Assembly: GCA_024236215.1 (NCBI GenBank)
Contig: JACKKX010000005.1
Coordinates: forward strand, 275,196 to 339,195
Direction of reading: 5' to 3'
DNA: 64,000 bases
Source of the DNA: Novosphingobium sp.
GTDB lineage: Bacteria; Pseudomonadota; Alphaproteobacteria; Sphingomonadales; Sphingomonadaceae
In this document: positions 54,279 to 62,819 of the stretch, piece by piece
Layout: each line of letters opens with the position of its first letter
How positions within the stretch are numbered: position 1 is the first letter of the stretch
Made by a program: the position numbers and the translations under genes
Notes under the pieces: generated by a model
The model's input: the letters and a program-made list of their open reading frames with translations, nothing else
The model's database searches: none
What the model was told of the DNA's origin: nothing

Positions 54279-56824
54279 TGGCCGAGAAACTGAAGACGAT
54301 TGTCGACCGGCTCCTCACCGGACTTCTGGGCGATGCCGAACATGCCGAGCAGGGCCGCCCTGCCCTGATGCTCGATCTGCTATCGGACTGGCTCCCTTAC
54401 CGGGTCTATGACCCGGCGAGCCGGCTCTATTTCAACGCGCGATCAAAGGGCTTTGTCCTTGCTGTCACGCCGTTGATCGGTGCCGATGAGCGTACCGGCG
54501 AAATCCTTGGGTCGTTCTTCTCCGAGGGCCTGCCACCCGGTGCCTGCCTCCAGGTGCTGCATCTCGCGTCCCCGCGCATCAGCCGGATCGTCGCTCCCTG
54601 GTTCGCGCCGCGCTATGTCCAGGGCGGCGTCTACGAGGCGATTGCCCGCCACCGCGCGCGGCGGCTTTACGGCCTCGTCTGGGAATCGGGTTCGCAGGAC
54701 GCACCGTTCCATGCGCGGCATCATCAGGTGATCGTTTCGGTCGGCGTGCCCGCTGCCAAAGCGGTGAGCAACGAGGATCTCAAGCAGACGCGCGACGGGC
54801 TCATCGCAATGCTGAAGTCGCTCAATCTGGGCGTTGCCGAAGTCGAGCCGCAGCAGCTGATCGCAATCATCGACGACCTGACCTCGCCGACGACCGCGCC
54901 GCAGGACGACGCTGTGCCCTATAATCCCAATGACGCGATCGCGGCGCAGGCGATCCGCCACGATATCGAACTCGTCATCCTGGAAGACCGGATGCGGCTC
55001 GTCACCGAGCGGTTTCGGGCAACCGGCAAGGTCGAGGATGGGGTTCCCGAGATCGGCACGGTCTACCCCGACGCCTTCGATGTGCGGCATTTTTCCTCGC
55101 GCAATATGCCCCAGCGCTGGGCACCGTGGGAGTGCGCGCGGCTCATCGGCGACATGTTCACCGACAAGCTGCGCTTCCCCTGCCCGGCCGCGACGATGCT
55201 GTGCCTCGTCTATCCTGACCAGGAGGCCGCTTCGGCCAAGGCGGGCTTCAAGTTCATGCGTACCACCAGCCTTGCGGGTACGCGCAGCGCACGGTTCCTG
55301 CCGCGGATCGGCGAGCAGGCCGCCGAATGGCAGCACGTCCAGTCCGAGCTGCAGGAGGGTCGCCGCCTCGTGCGTGTCTTCTATGGCCTGACGACCTATT
55401 CGCCGCTCGGCCGCGGTGACCGGGACGAACGCGCGATCAAGTCGATCTATAAGGCGGCAGGCTGGGACCTTGCCGACGAGCGCTACCTGCAAATCCAGGG
55501 TCTGCTGGCAGCCATGCCGATGACGCTGGCCGACGGGCTTGGCGCCGACATGGAGCGTCTCAAGCGCTTCAAGACCGTGCTCTCGACCACCGCCGCCAAT
55601 ATCGCGCCGATGCAGGGCGAATATCTTGGCAGCGCCCATCCGCATCTCCTGTTCGTCGGCCGGCGCGGTCAGCCCTTCTTCTGGTCGCCGTTCGAGAACG
55701 AGGCCGGCAACCACAATGTTGCGATCTGCGGCAAGTCGGGCTCGGGCAAGTCGGTGTTGCTTCAGGAGATGTGCGCGGCGCTGCGCGGTGCGGGCGCGCA
55801 GGTCGTTGTCATCGACGACGGCCGCAGCTTCGAGCATTCGGTCAAGCTGCAGGGCGGCCGCTTTGTCGAGTTCACCATGAAGGCAGGCTTCTGCCTCAAC
55901 CCGTTCTCGATGATCGATGGCGAGCGGGCAGCCGAAGACGAGGATTACCGGCTCGACTGCTTCGGCATGGTCAAGGCCATTGTCGGCCAGATGGCGCGGC
56001 ACAGCGCGCAGCTCAACGATACCGAGCGCGGCCTGATCGACCGTGCGGTCAACATGGTCTGGAGCGACCAAGGCGTAGCAGCCTCGATCACTGGCGTCGG
56101 CGAAGCGCTGACCGGTCTTGGCAACGAGACAGCGAGCGATCTTGCGACCGCGCTCGCGCCCTACATGGCGGGCGGTACCTATGGTGCCTTCTTCGAAGGC
56201 CAGGCGAGCCTCGATCTCGATACCGACTTCACCGTCTTCGAAATGTCCGATCTCGCCACGCGCGAAGAACTGCGCGCGGTCGTGCTCTCGGCGATCATGT
56301 TCATGACCAGCCAGGCCATGACCCGCAGCCCGCGTTCGGTGAGGAAACTGCTCTTGATCGACGAGGCCTGGTCGATGCTCAAGGGCGGCTCGATGGGTGA
56401 GTTCGTCGAGACCTACGCCCGCACCTGCCGCAAATATGGCGGGGCGCTGGCGACCGCCACGCAGTCGCTCAACGACTATTACAAGTCGGACGGTGCGACC
56501 GCTGCGCTGGAAAACAGCGACTGGATGCTGATCCTTCAACAGAAGCCCGAGACGATCGCCGATTTCAAGGCGTCGAAGCGGCTCGACATGGACGATCGCA
56601 CCGAAACCCTGATCCGCAGCCTGAAGCGCTCGGGCAGCGACTATTCGGAAGTCTTCATCAAGGGCCCGGAGACCGAAGCCATCGGACGGCTCGTCCTCGA
56701 CGACTATTCAGCGACGCTGTTCTCGAGCTCGCCCCAGACCTTTGCCGCGATCGATGCCGAGATCGCGCGCGGCCATCAGCTTGCAGACGCGATCGAACGG
56801 ATCGCCTTTGCCAATCGAACCTGA
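54278..56824 (+). CDS. traC: type IV secretion ATPase TraC
   Basis: An 848-residue VirB4-family ATPase energising pilus assembly. The N-terminal TraC_F_IV domain is at about 20-260; the C-terminal ATPase has ICGKSGSGKSVLL with GKSGSGKS at 485-492 (Walker A), LLLIDEAWS with Asp695 and Glu696 (Walker B), and ATATQSLNDYY. The ATG shares one base with the traV stop. Confidence 0.95.
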   Translation: MAEKLKTIVDRLLTGLLGDAEHAEQGRPALMLDLLSDWLPYRVYDPASRLYFNARSKGFVLAVTPLIGADERTGEILGSFFSEGLPPGACLQVLHLASPRISRIVAPWFAPRYVQGGVYEAIARHRARRLYGLVWESGSQDAPFHARHHQVIVSVGVPAAKAVSNEDLKQTRDGLIAMLKSLNLGVAEVEPQQLIAIIDDLTSPTTAPQDDAVPYNPNDAIAAQAIRHDIELVILEDRMRLVTERFRATGKVEDGVPEIGTVYPDAFDVRHFSSRNMPQRWAPWECARLIGDMFTDKLRFPCPAATMLCLVYPDQEAASAKAGFKFMRTTSLAGTRSARFLPRIGEQAAEWQHVQSELQEGRRLVRVFYGLTTYSPLGRGDRDERAIKSIYKAAGWDLADERYLQIQGLLAAMPMTLADGLGADMERLKRFKTVLSTTAANIAPMQGEYLGSAHPHLLFVGRRGQPFFWSPFENEAGNHNVAICGKSGSGKSVLLQEMCAALRGAGAQVVVIDDGRSFEHSVKLQGGRFVEFTMKAGFCLNPFSMIDGERAAEDEDYRLDCFGMVKAIVGQMARHSAQLNDTERGLIDRAVNMVWSDQGVAASITGVGEALTGLGNETASDLATALAPYMAGGTYGAFFEGQASLDLDTDFTVFEMSDLATREELRAVVLSAIMFMTSQAMTRSPRSVRKLLLIDEAWSMLKGGSMGEFVETYARTCRKYGGALATATQSLNDYYKSDGATAALENSDWMLILQQKPETIADFKASKRLDMDDRTETLIRSLKRSGSDYSEVFIKGPETEAIGRLVLDDYSATLFSSSPQTFAAIDAEIARGHQLADAIERIAFANRT

Positions 56825-56856
56825 CTTCTCCCTCCATCCAAGGACACCAAGAACCG

Positions 56857-57252
56857 ATGCCACTCCATCTCGTCACGCCGATCGACCAGGCCGAGGACGC
56901 CCGTGCCGACAGCGACAGCCTCGACCTGCCCGCCAAGGGCTGGCGCTCGCATGCCGCCGACCTCTGCTACATCGTGCTTCGCGGCAGCACCTTCCTCGGC
57001 TCGAGCTACCTCATGGCGCTCGGGCTCCCGCTGCTCTTCTTCCTTCTGATCTCGGGCGGCGATGCCGGGGTTTTCTTTGCGCATCTCGCCAATATTTCGG
57101 ACCGTTTCCTCGGCGCCGAGCAAGGCCGCCAGATCGGCTTCCTCGACGAGTTCAAATTCGTCCTCATCGGTGTCGCGACGCTGGTCGTGGTCTGGCGCCT
57201 GCCGCGCTTCATCAACGATCTCGAACGCGAACTCTCGGGAGAAAAGCTGTGA
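56857..57252 (+). CDS. small membrane protein of unknown function in the tra operon
   Basis: A 131-residue protein with two hydrophobic helices (about 52-75 and 100-115) and charged ends. I do not recognise a family. It sits between traC and trbI, overlapping the latter by four bases, so it is made with the transfer machinery. It could be a lineage-specific accessory of this F-type system. Confidence 0.6.
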   Translation: MPLHLVTPIDQAEDARADSDSLDLPAKGWRSHAADLCYIVLRGSTFLGSSYLMALGLPLLFFLLISGGDAGVFFAHLANISDRFLGAEQGRQIGFLDEFKFVLIGVATLVVVWRLPRFINDLERELSGEKL

Positions 57253-57656
57253 AGAACATATTGGCAACACAGTCCCTGGGCAGCCGCATGGGCGGGGTAA
57301 ACTGGACCGCCGCTGTGCTCGGCTTGAGTATGATCGGTTCGGCACTCTGGGGCGTCTGGGCCACCGACAAGCTGCTCGCGCTCGATAAGCGCGAGGTGGT
57401 GACCGTCCAGCTGAGCCGCATCATGGGCGACTTCATCGAAGCCGAAGCGCGCGCCGGACGGCCACCTGAGGAAACGAAGATGCGCGTCCAGGCCTATCTG
57501 CAGGCGGTCGAAGCATCGGTCGAACATCTGGGCCGCGAGGGCCGCACGGTCCTTGTCGCCGAAGCGGTGGTCGCGGGCAGCACGCCCGATCTCACCGAAG
57601 CCGTGCGCGCGGATGTGGCGCGCCGCGTGGGAGCCATTCCCGATGCGCGCCGCTGA
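57249..57656 (+). CDS. trbI: type-F conjugation protein TrbI
   Basis: About 135 residues: one N-terminal membrane helix (LSMIGSALWGVWAT) followed by a periplasmic helical domain with VVTVQLSRIMGDFIEAEAR. Size, topology and place before traW fit F-type TrbI. The start is GTG 57249, overlapping the previous gene's TGA; the longer frame upstream is out of context. Confidence 0.7.
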   Translation: MKNILATQSLGSRMGGVNWTAAVLGLSMIGSALWGVWATDKLLALDKREVVTVQLSRIMGDFIEAEARAGRPPEETKMRVQAYLQAVEASVEHLGREGRTVLVAEAVVAGSTPDLTEAVRADVARRVGAIPDARR

Positions 57657-58167
57657 CCTTGTCCTCCGTTCGCCCACCGGGCGCCGGCTCACGCTGTGGG
57701 CGGGGCTCGGCGCGGCCGCGCTCGCGCTCACCTCGCTGGCCGCCTTTGCGAAGGATCACGCGCTGATGATCAACGCCAGCCCGAGCCTGCCCTATTGGGC
57801 GATCTGGCTGGATCGCGGCGCGCTGCCACAGCGCGGCGACATCATTCTGTTCGATCCTCCGTCCTCGCCGCTGCTCGAAAGGCATTTTGGCAAGGCGCCC
57901 AAGCCTTTCGGCAAGAAGGTGAGCGGCATGCCCGGCGATGTCGTGATCGAGAAGGATCGCAGCTTTTTTGTCAATGGCCGCAAGGTCGCAGTAGCCAAGC
58001 GGGCAAGCCGTTTCGGCGAGCCGCTGGCGCTCGGTCCGACAGGCGTGGTGCCTCAAGGCTGCTATTTCGCCACCACCGCGCACAAGGACGGTTTCGACAG
58101 CCGCTATGCGGCAATCGGGTGGATCTGCGCCAAGCGCATTCTCGGGGTCGGGAGGCCGATCCTGTGA
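57643..58167 (+). CDS. traF: conjugation signal peptidase TraF/TrhF (S26 family)
   Basis: About 174 residues, an S26 serine peptidase with one N-terminal membrane helix (about 15-36). INASPSLPYW carries the nucleophile Ser48, and KKVSGMPGDVV the general base Lys90. It corresponds to the RP4 TraF/TrhF type that processes or cyclises pilin. It overlaps trbI by 14 bases and traW by four. It is not the F-plasmid TraF (a thioredoxin-like protein), although the letter is the same. Confidence 0.85.
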   Translation: MRAADLVLRSPTGRRLTLWAGLGAAALALTSLAAFAKDHALMINASPSLPYWAIWLDRGALPQRGDIILFDPPSSPLLERHFGKAPKPFGKKVSGMPGDVVIEKDRSFFVNGRKVAVAKRASRFGEPLALGPTGVVPQGCYFATTAHKDGFDSRYAAIGWICAKRILGVGRPIL

Positions 58168-58808
58168 CACCGCTGCGCGCCGCCCCATTCCTCGTAGCCG
58201 GTCTTCTTTTGGCCGCGCCGGCAAGCGCCCGCGACTACGGCCAGCAAGGCACGGTCTGGTCCGTGATCGAGCCTGACCTGCTCGAGCAAATCCATGCGCG
58301 TCTCACCCACCTCGAGAAGACCGGCGAGACGGCCAAGCTCAATGAGGAACTGAAGCGGCGCACGATCGCGCGAGTCAACCGCCCTGAGCCCGTCGCGGGG
58401 ATCAACGCCGCAGCGGCAGCACGCAGCTGGCGTTTCGATCCGACGATCAGCGTCGAGCGTGACATTGCCGATGACAAGGGACGGGTGATCGTTGCGGCCG
58501 GGACCCGGGTCAATCCGCTCGACACCGTGCCGCTGCGGGTGCCGCTGGTCTTTCTCGATGGCGATGATCCCGAGCAGCTTGCCTGGGCGACCCGGCGCTA
58601 TGCCAGCACCAAAGCCAAGCTCATCCTCGTGCGCGGTGCACCGCTGGAACTCATGAAGGCCCGCCAGCGCCGCTTCTATTTCGACCAGGGCGGCAGCCTA
58701 GTGAAGCACTTCGGCATCCGCGCCGTGCCCGCCACGGTCGTGCAGCAGGGCCGCATCCTCATCATCACCGAGCAGCCTGTCCAGCCCAAGGAGCGCGCAC
58801 CGTCATGA
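58164..58808 (+). CDS. traW: type-F conjugation protein TraW
   Basis: About 214 residues with a signal peptide (ending APASA). The family pattern is YGQQGTVWSVIEPDLLEQIHARL and, near the end, LVKHFGIRAVPATVVQQG. It is a periplasmic pilus assembly protein that works with TraU and TrbC. The start is GTG 58164, overlapping the previous stop; its end overlaps traU. Confidence 0.92.
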   Translation: MTPLRAAPFLVAGLLLAAPASARDYGQQGTVWSVIEPDLLEQIHARLTHLEKTGETAKLNEELKRRTIARVNRPEPVAGINAAAAARSWRFDPTISVERDIADDKGRVIVAAGTRVNPLDTVPLRVPLVFLDGDDPEQLAWATRRYASTKAKLILVRGAPLELMKARQRRFYFDQGGSLVKHFGIRAVPATVVQQGRILIITEQPVQPKERAPS

Positions 58809-59830
58809 GAACAAAGTCTCCCTCATTTACATGGCTATGCAGTGCGATCCTCCTTCTCGGTCTCATGCTCGCTGCGGCGGCGCCCGCACAGGCATCGGCA
58901 GGACCGGGCCGGTGCACGGGCAAGTTCGTCAATCCGATCACCGACATCTGCTGGTCGTGCCTGTTTCCGATCTCGATCGGCGGCCTGAAGATCTGGCCCT
59001 CGAGTCGACCCGATACGAGCAACCCGGCACTTCCGGTTTGCCTCTGCGGATTGCGGCCGGGCATCGCCATGGGCTTCTGGGAGCCGGTGCGGCTTGCTGA
59101 CGTCAGCATGAAGCCCTGGTGCTTCGTCAATCTCGGTGGGATGAAGCTCGATCCGGGCTTCGACATTGGCTTCAAGTCGATGGCGGGACCTTCGGCCGTG
59201 GGCGGCGCGACGCAGTACAATTCGCAGTGGCATGTCCACTGGTATGCCTATCCGCTGATCTACTGGATGGAGATCGTTGCCGATTTCCTGTGCCTGGAAC
59301 AGGGCTCGGTCGACATCCTCTATATCACCGAGATCGATCCGCTCTGGCAGGACAGCGAGCTAACCGCGATCATCAATCCCGAAGCGGTGCTCTTCGCCAA
59401 TCCCTTGGCGCTTGCGGCCTGTGCGGCTGACTGCGTTGCTGCGACGGCCAAGCTCCCGACCGACGAACTCTTCTGGTGTGCCGGATGCCAGGGCAGCATG
59501 TATCCTTTGAATGGCAATGTCTCGGCGACGATCGGGCACGTCCAGGCATCGCGGCTCGCCCTCGCCCGCTTCTCCTATAAGCTCCACCGCGAACTCGTCG
59601 CCTGGGGCACGATGGGCAGCAAGGGGCTCTGCGGCAAGTATCTGATGCCGGTGATGAGGAAGCAGCAATACCGCTTCCAGGCCACCAATCCCAATCCGCA
59701 GACCAAGGGCCGCTACGCCTGCGCACCCATTGGCGCCTCCACCACCTTCATGTCGGCAGGCCAGGTCTATCCCGCCATCGGCGAGGACATGGGCTATCTG
59801 GTCTGGCGCAAACGGAACTGCTGCGCGTGA
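58805..59830 (+). CDS. traU: type-F conjugation protein TraU
   Basis: A 341-residue periplasmic protein with a signal peptide (ending PAQASA) and many cysteines, needed for DNA transfer and pilus assembly. The diagnostic N terminus is CTGKFVNPITDICWSCLFPISIGG, and VCLCGLRPG and WEPVRLADVSMKPWCF follow. The present stop codon lies in the first bases of a group II intron that splits traU from trbC; the original stop was probably TGA in an ATGA overlap with trbC. Confidence 0.95.
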   Translation: MRTKSPSFTWLCSAILLLGLMLAAAAPAQASAGPGRCTGKFVNPITDICWSCLFPISIGGLKIWPSSRPDTSNPALPVCLCGLRPGIAMGFWEPVRLADVSMKPWCFVNLGGMKLDPGFDIGFKSMAGPSAVGGATQYNSQWHVHWYAYPLIYWMEIVADFLCLEQGSVDILYITEIDPLWQDSELTAIINPEAVLFANPLALAACAADCVAATAKLPTDELFWCAGCQGSMYPLNGNVSATIGHVQASRLALARFSYKLHRELVAWGTMGSKGLCGKYLMPVMRKQQYRFQATNPNPQTKGRYACAPIGASTTFMSAGQVYPAIGEDMGYLVWRKRNCCA

Positions 59831-62054
59831 GCGCCGTGACGGCGCGGAAAGGAAATATGTATGTAGAACAACATCATAATCCTTTCGATCGTCTTGCTGA
59901 CGATTGACCGGTGGCTGCGATGCCACCCCACCCGATGGAAGGAATCGGGTCGGAAGGGGGTCTCCAAGGTTTGCCGCGTTCCGGCGGTCGGCCTCAGAGC
60001 AGGAGACCTGAAATGTACCGGATGCGGCCCGTCAGCCGCAGGTCGGGCTACCACAGGACCTAAGGTGAGATACAAGCGAATGACGTGTCTGAAGCCTCTT
60101 TATTTACAGTTGAACTCCCGATCACCTGACGGGGTGGGGAGATCGCGGTGTGAACCGGTTGGTTTGTTGTGCTGCCTACTGGTGAATGCTCGTCGAGCAT
60201 TCGTGTGCGGGTCGTCCTTTCTTGTCCGCACGCCCGAGCCGCAAGGGGTTAAGCGTTGCACCTACGGGTCCAAGGTTGATCGTCGGAACACGGGAACCAT
60301 CATCGTCCGCCTGCTTCGGAGCAGGCTATCCGCGGAGACCGGGGATGGGCGCTGGTGGGGCGGAGCCTGCGTAGTAGTCCGAGGGCGGGAAAGCCGTCCA
60401 CATGGCGAAGGCGGGCAGGAAGTCGGTGGGCTGTCATGACGGAGGAACTACCAGTGGACTCTGGTAATCAAGCCCCACAGGCTTGGCTCCTCGGCGTTCA
60501 AAGAAAGCTTTACCAGTGGAGTCGGGAAAACCCCGAAGAACCATACTACGACTTGTGGAATTGGGTGACCGATCCCCGCAACTTGTACATGGCCTGGAGG
60601 ACGATTGCCGGTAATCGCGGCAAGCGCACTCCGGGGATCGACGGGGCGACCGTAGAGAAAATTGCTGCCGGAGTTGGTGTCGACAGATTCCTTCATGAGC
60701 TCCGCGAGGAACTCCGGGCGGGCGAATATCGTCCGTCTCCTGCACGAAGGAAGTGGATTCCAAAGCCGGGCAAACCGGGGAAGTTCCGACCCCTCGGTAT
60801 CCCTACGGTCAAGGATCGCGTGGTGCAGTGCGCGGTCAAGCAAGTTCTGGAGCCGATCTTCGAGGCCCGGTTCTGGCCTGTCTCATACGGGTTCCGGCCC
60901 GGACGCGGCAGTCAGGCCTGTCTCGAACATATCCGTGTGACCATCCAGTCGCGGGGTAAGCCTGCGGCAGATGGCTACCGACACAATGCGCCGTACCAAT
61001 GGGTAATCGAAGGCGACATTGAGGCCTGCTTCGACAACATCGGACATCATCCCCTGATGGAACGCGTGCGCCACGGCGTCGCGGACCTCAAGGTGAACCG
61101 GTTAGTCGTGCAGTTCCTCAAGGCCGGGGTCTTGGAGCATGTCACGTACAGCCCCACCGACACCGGCACGCCTCAAGGTGGCGTGCTCTCACCGCTGCTG
61201 GCCAACATTGCGCTGAGCGTAATCGAGGAACGGTATCGGGATTGGGTACGCCGCCCCGAAAGCCCGGAGCTGAAATCCGATGGGATCAGGCTCGCGGCGA
61301 TCAAGCGCGACAAGGATCGAAAGGCCGGTCGAACGGTCTTCTACCCTGTCCGCTATGCCGATGACTTCCTGATCTTCGTGTCGGGGACCGAAGCTGACGC
61401 TCTTGCCGAAAAGCAGGCGCTGGCGACCTACCTGCACGAAACGATGGGTCTGACGCTATCGCCCGAAAAGACGCGCATCACTGCGCTGACTAAGGGTTGT
61501 CGGTTCTTGGGATGCCGTGTGCGGCTCAAGTGGGACAAGCGGTTCGGGCTTCATGCCCGGATCGAAATCCCGCGCGAGCCAATCAACGGCTTCCACATAC
61601 GGGTAAATCAACTGGCCCGGCGGCAGACGCTCCGGCGTTCGCTCACGGCCATGCTTCAGGAACTTAATCCATACCTCCGGGGGTGGTCCGCCTACTACCG
61701 CTACTGCGTGGGGGCCAAGCGCATCTTTGCCAGTCTCGACTGGCATGTGCGCCAACGTCTCTGGCTGTGGCTTCGGGCCAAGCACCAACGTGTTCCCGGG
61801 AGGAAAGTCGCATCGTGGCGTAGGCCGAGCACCGCCCATCCGGGCAACTCGGTCTGGGCCGAAGGCGGCACGGAGCAATTCTTGATGAGCTACGTGCCGG
61901 TTCGGAGGTTCGATCTCAAATGGATGAAGAAACCCGAGTTCGCCAAGGCTTCTGGAGAGCCGGATGCACAACGAAAGGTGCACGTCCGGTTCGGAGAGCA
62001 GGCGTGGGAAACTGGCGGTGGAGACACCCCACAGCGCCCACGTCTGACTCTACT
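59827..62054 (+). mobile_element. group II intron with reverse transcriptase, inserted at the traU/trbC junction
   Basis: The likely 5' end is GTGAG at 59827. About 600 bases of non-coding RNA follow, with intron-like segments: GGAACACGGGAACC at 60286, GTAGTAGTCCGAG at 60371 and GGGAAAGCC at 60388. The RT gene occupies most of domain IV, and a clear domain V (61957-61992) and domain VI come at the end. The 3' end is near 62053-62054. With the 3' boundary at 62054, splicing would restore TGC-GCA-TGA for traU with the trbC ATG overlapping, the ATGA pattern used elsewhere in this operon; a canonical AY end would place it at 62053. Boundaries are therefore good to a few bases only. Confidence 0.85.
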
Positions 62055-62058
62055 ATGA
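60436..62058 (+). CDS. ltrA: group II intron reverse transcriptase/maturase
   Basis: About 540 residues. The RT domain has WIPKPGKPGKFRPLGIPTVKDRVVQ, YGFRPGRGSQACLEH, GDIEACFDNI, GTPQGGVLSPLLANI and the catalytic RYADDFLIF. The maturase X domain and a GIIM-type segment (LRRSLTAMLQELNPYLRGWSAYYR) follow. No HNH endonuclease motif is seen, so it probably uses a replication-linked primer. The frame reads through domains V and VI and ends in TGA 62056-62058, in the 3' exon, overlapping the trbC ATG. The last 40 residues are therefore translated intron RNA. ATG 60436 is the likely start. Confidence 0.93.
   Translation: MTEELPVDSGNQAPQAWLLGVQRKLYQWSRENPEEPYYDLWNWVTDPRNLYMAWRTIAGNRGKRTPGIDGATVEKIAAGVGVDRFLHELREELRAGEYRPSPARRKWIPKPGKPGKFRPLGIPTVKDRVVQCAVKQVLEPIFEARFWPVSYGFRPGRGSQACLEHIRVTIQSRGKPAADGYRHNAPYQWVIEGDIEACFDNIGHHPLMERVRHGVADLKVNRLVVQFLKAGVLEHVTYSPTDTGTPQGGVLSPLLANIALSVIEERYRDWVRRPESPELKSDGIRLAAIKRDKDRKAGRTVFYPVRYADDFLIFVSGTEADALAEKQALATYLHETMGLTLSPEKTRITALTKGCRFLGCRVRLKWDKRFGLHARIEIPREPINGFHIRVNQLARRQTLRRSLTAMLQELNPYLRGWSAYYRYCVGAKRIFASLDWHVRQRLWLWLRAKHQRVPGRKVASWRRPSTAHPGNSVWAEGGTEQFLMSYVPVRRFDLKWMKKPEFAKASGEPDAQRKVHVRFGEQAWETGGGDTPQRPRLTLL
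61957..62050 (+). ncRNA. domains V and VI of the group II intron
   Basis: Domain V is 61957-61992: GAGCCGGA pairs with TCCGGTTC and TGCAC with GTGCA around the ACGAAAG internal part, as is typical. Domain VI follows as a 10-bp stem, CAGGCGTGGG with CCCACGTCTG, the second strand ending near 62046. Confidence 0.8.
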
Positions 62059-62819
62059 AAATGCTCCCTCATCTCTTTGTAATCGCGTCGATCACTGGCG
62101 CCGCCGCTATGGCGGGAGCCGCAGCGCAGACGAGCGAGCCGGAGCTCGATCTCGAAGCGATACGCGCCCGCGCCAAGGTCGAGGCCAGCGAAGCCGATGC
62201 GCTTGCCGCCAGTGCACGCGCGCGCGCCGAAGCGGTCCTTGGCCAAGCCAATGCCAGCGCCGCCGAAGCCCAGGCGCACGGCAAGCGCTACACCGAGCAG
62301 GCGGCAAGAACCGCGCGGCCAGAAAGTGAGGACGTGTTCGACTTCGACAAGATGGTGGCCGACGCGGGCACCATGGCCAGCGAGGGCTTGGGTGAAGCAC
62401 CCCGCTTCATCGCCTTCGCTTCGCTCTCGATGCCGCCGGCAGCCTTGCGCGCCATGGCGGACGACGTCGCCCGCGCAGGTGGTGTGGTCGTGCTTCGCGG
62501 GCTGCCAGGAGGCAGCGCCAAGACCCTTACGGCGGCGCTCGCGAATGTCGCAGCGGACGGCGGCAAGCTCGACGCGGTCGGCATCGATCCGCGCCTGTTC
62601 CGTGCTTTCGGGATCGAGGCGGTCCCCACCTATGTGGTGAGCAGCAGCGATTTCGACCTGTGCGATGGCTTCGATTGCCGGACGCAGGTTCCGCCTCACG
62701 ACCGGATGAGCGGCAATGTCAGTGTGTCCTATGCGCTTGAAACCTTCGCGCAGGGCGGCGGCCCCGGCGCGCTGCTCGCTTCCCAGCACCTTTCCCGCCT
62801 GCAGCGGAGCACACAATGA
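62055..62819 (+). CDS. trbC: type-F pilus assembly protein TrbC
   Basis: About 254 residues with a signal peptide (ending AGAAAQ), a helical Ala-rich segment (about 30-90), and the TrbC_Ftype domain with FIAFASLSMPPAALRAM and FGIEAVPTYVV. It is a periplasmic partner of TraW. ATG 62055 is directly at the intron's 3' edge; ATG 62061 is the alternative. Transcription from the tra promoter must cross the intron. The end overlaps traN in ATGA. Confidence 0.9.
   Translation: MKMLPHLFVIASITGAAAMAGAAAQTSEPELDLEAIRARAKVEASEADALAASARARAEAVLGQANASAAEAQAHGKRYTEQAARTARPESEDVFDFDKMVADAGTMASEGLGEAPRFIAFASLSMPPAALRAMADDVARAGGVVVLRGLPGGSAKTLTAALANVAADGGKLDAVGIDPRLFRAFGIEAVPTYVVSSSDFDLCDGFDCRTQVPPHDRMSGNVSVSYALETFAQGGGPGALLASQHLSRLQRSTQ

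Noticed and set aside
59837-59846. GTGACGGCGC as the 5' end of the group II intron
   Set aside because: It lacks the conserved G at position 5 and would not restore the overlapping traU/trbC junction; GTGAG at 59827 fits better.
60355-60435. Longer N terminus of the intron reverse transcriptase
   Set aside because: The extra 27 codons are read from structured intron RNA; ATG 60436 gives the usual protein start with AGGA upstream.
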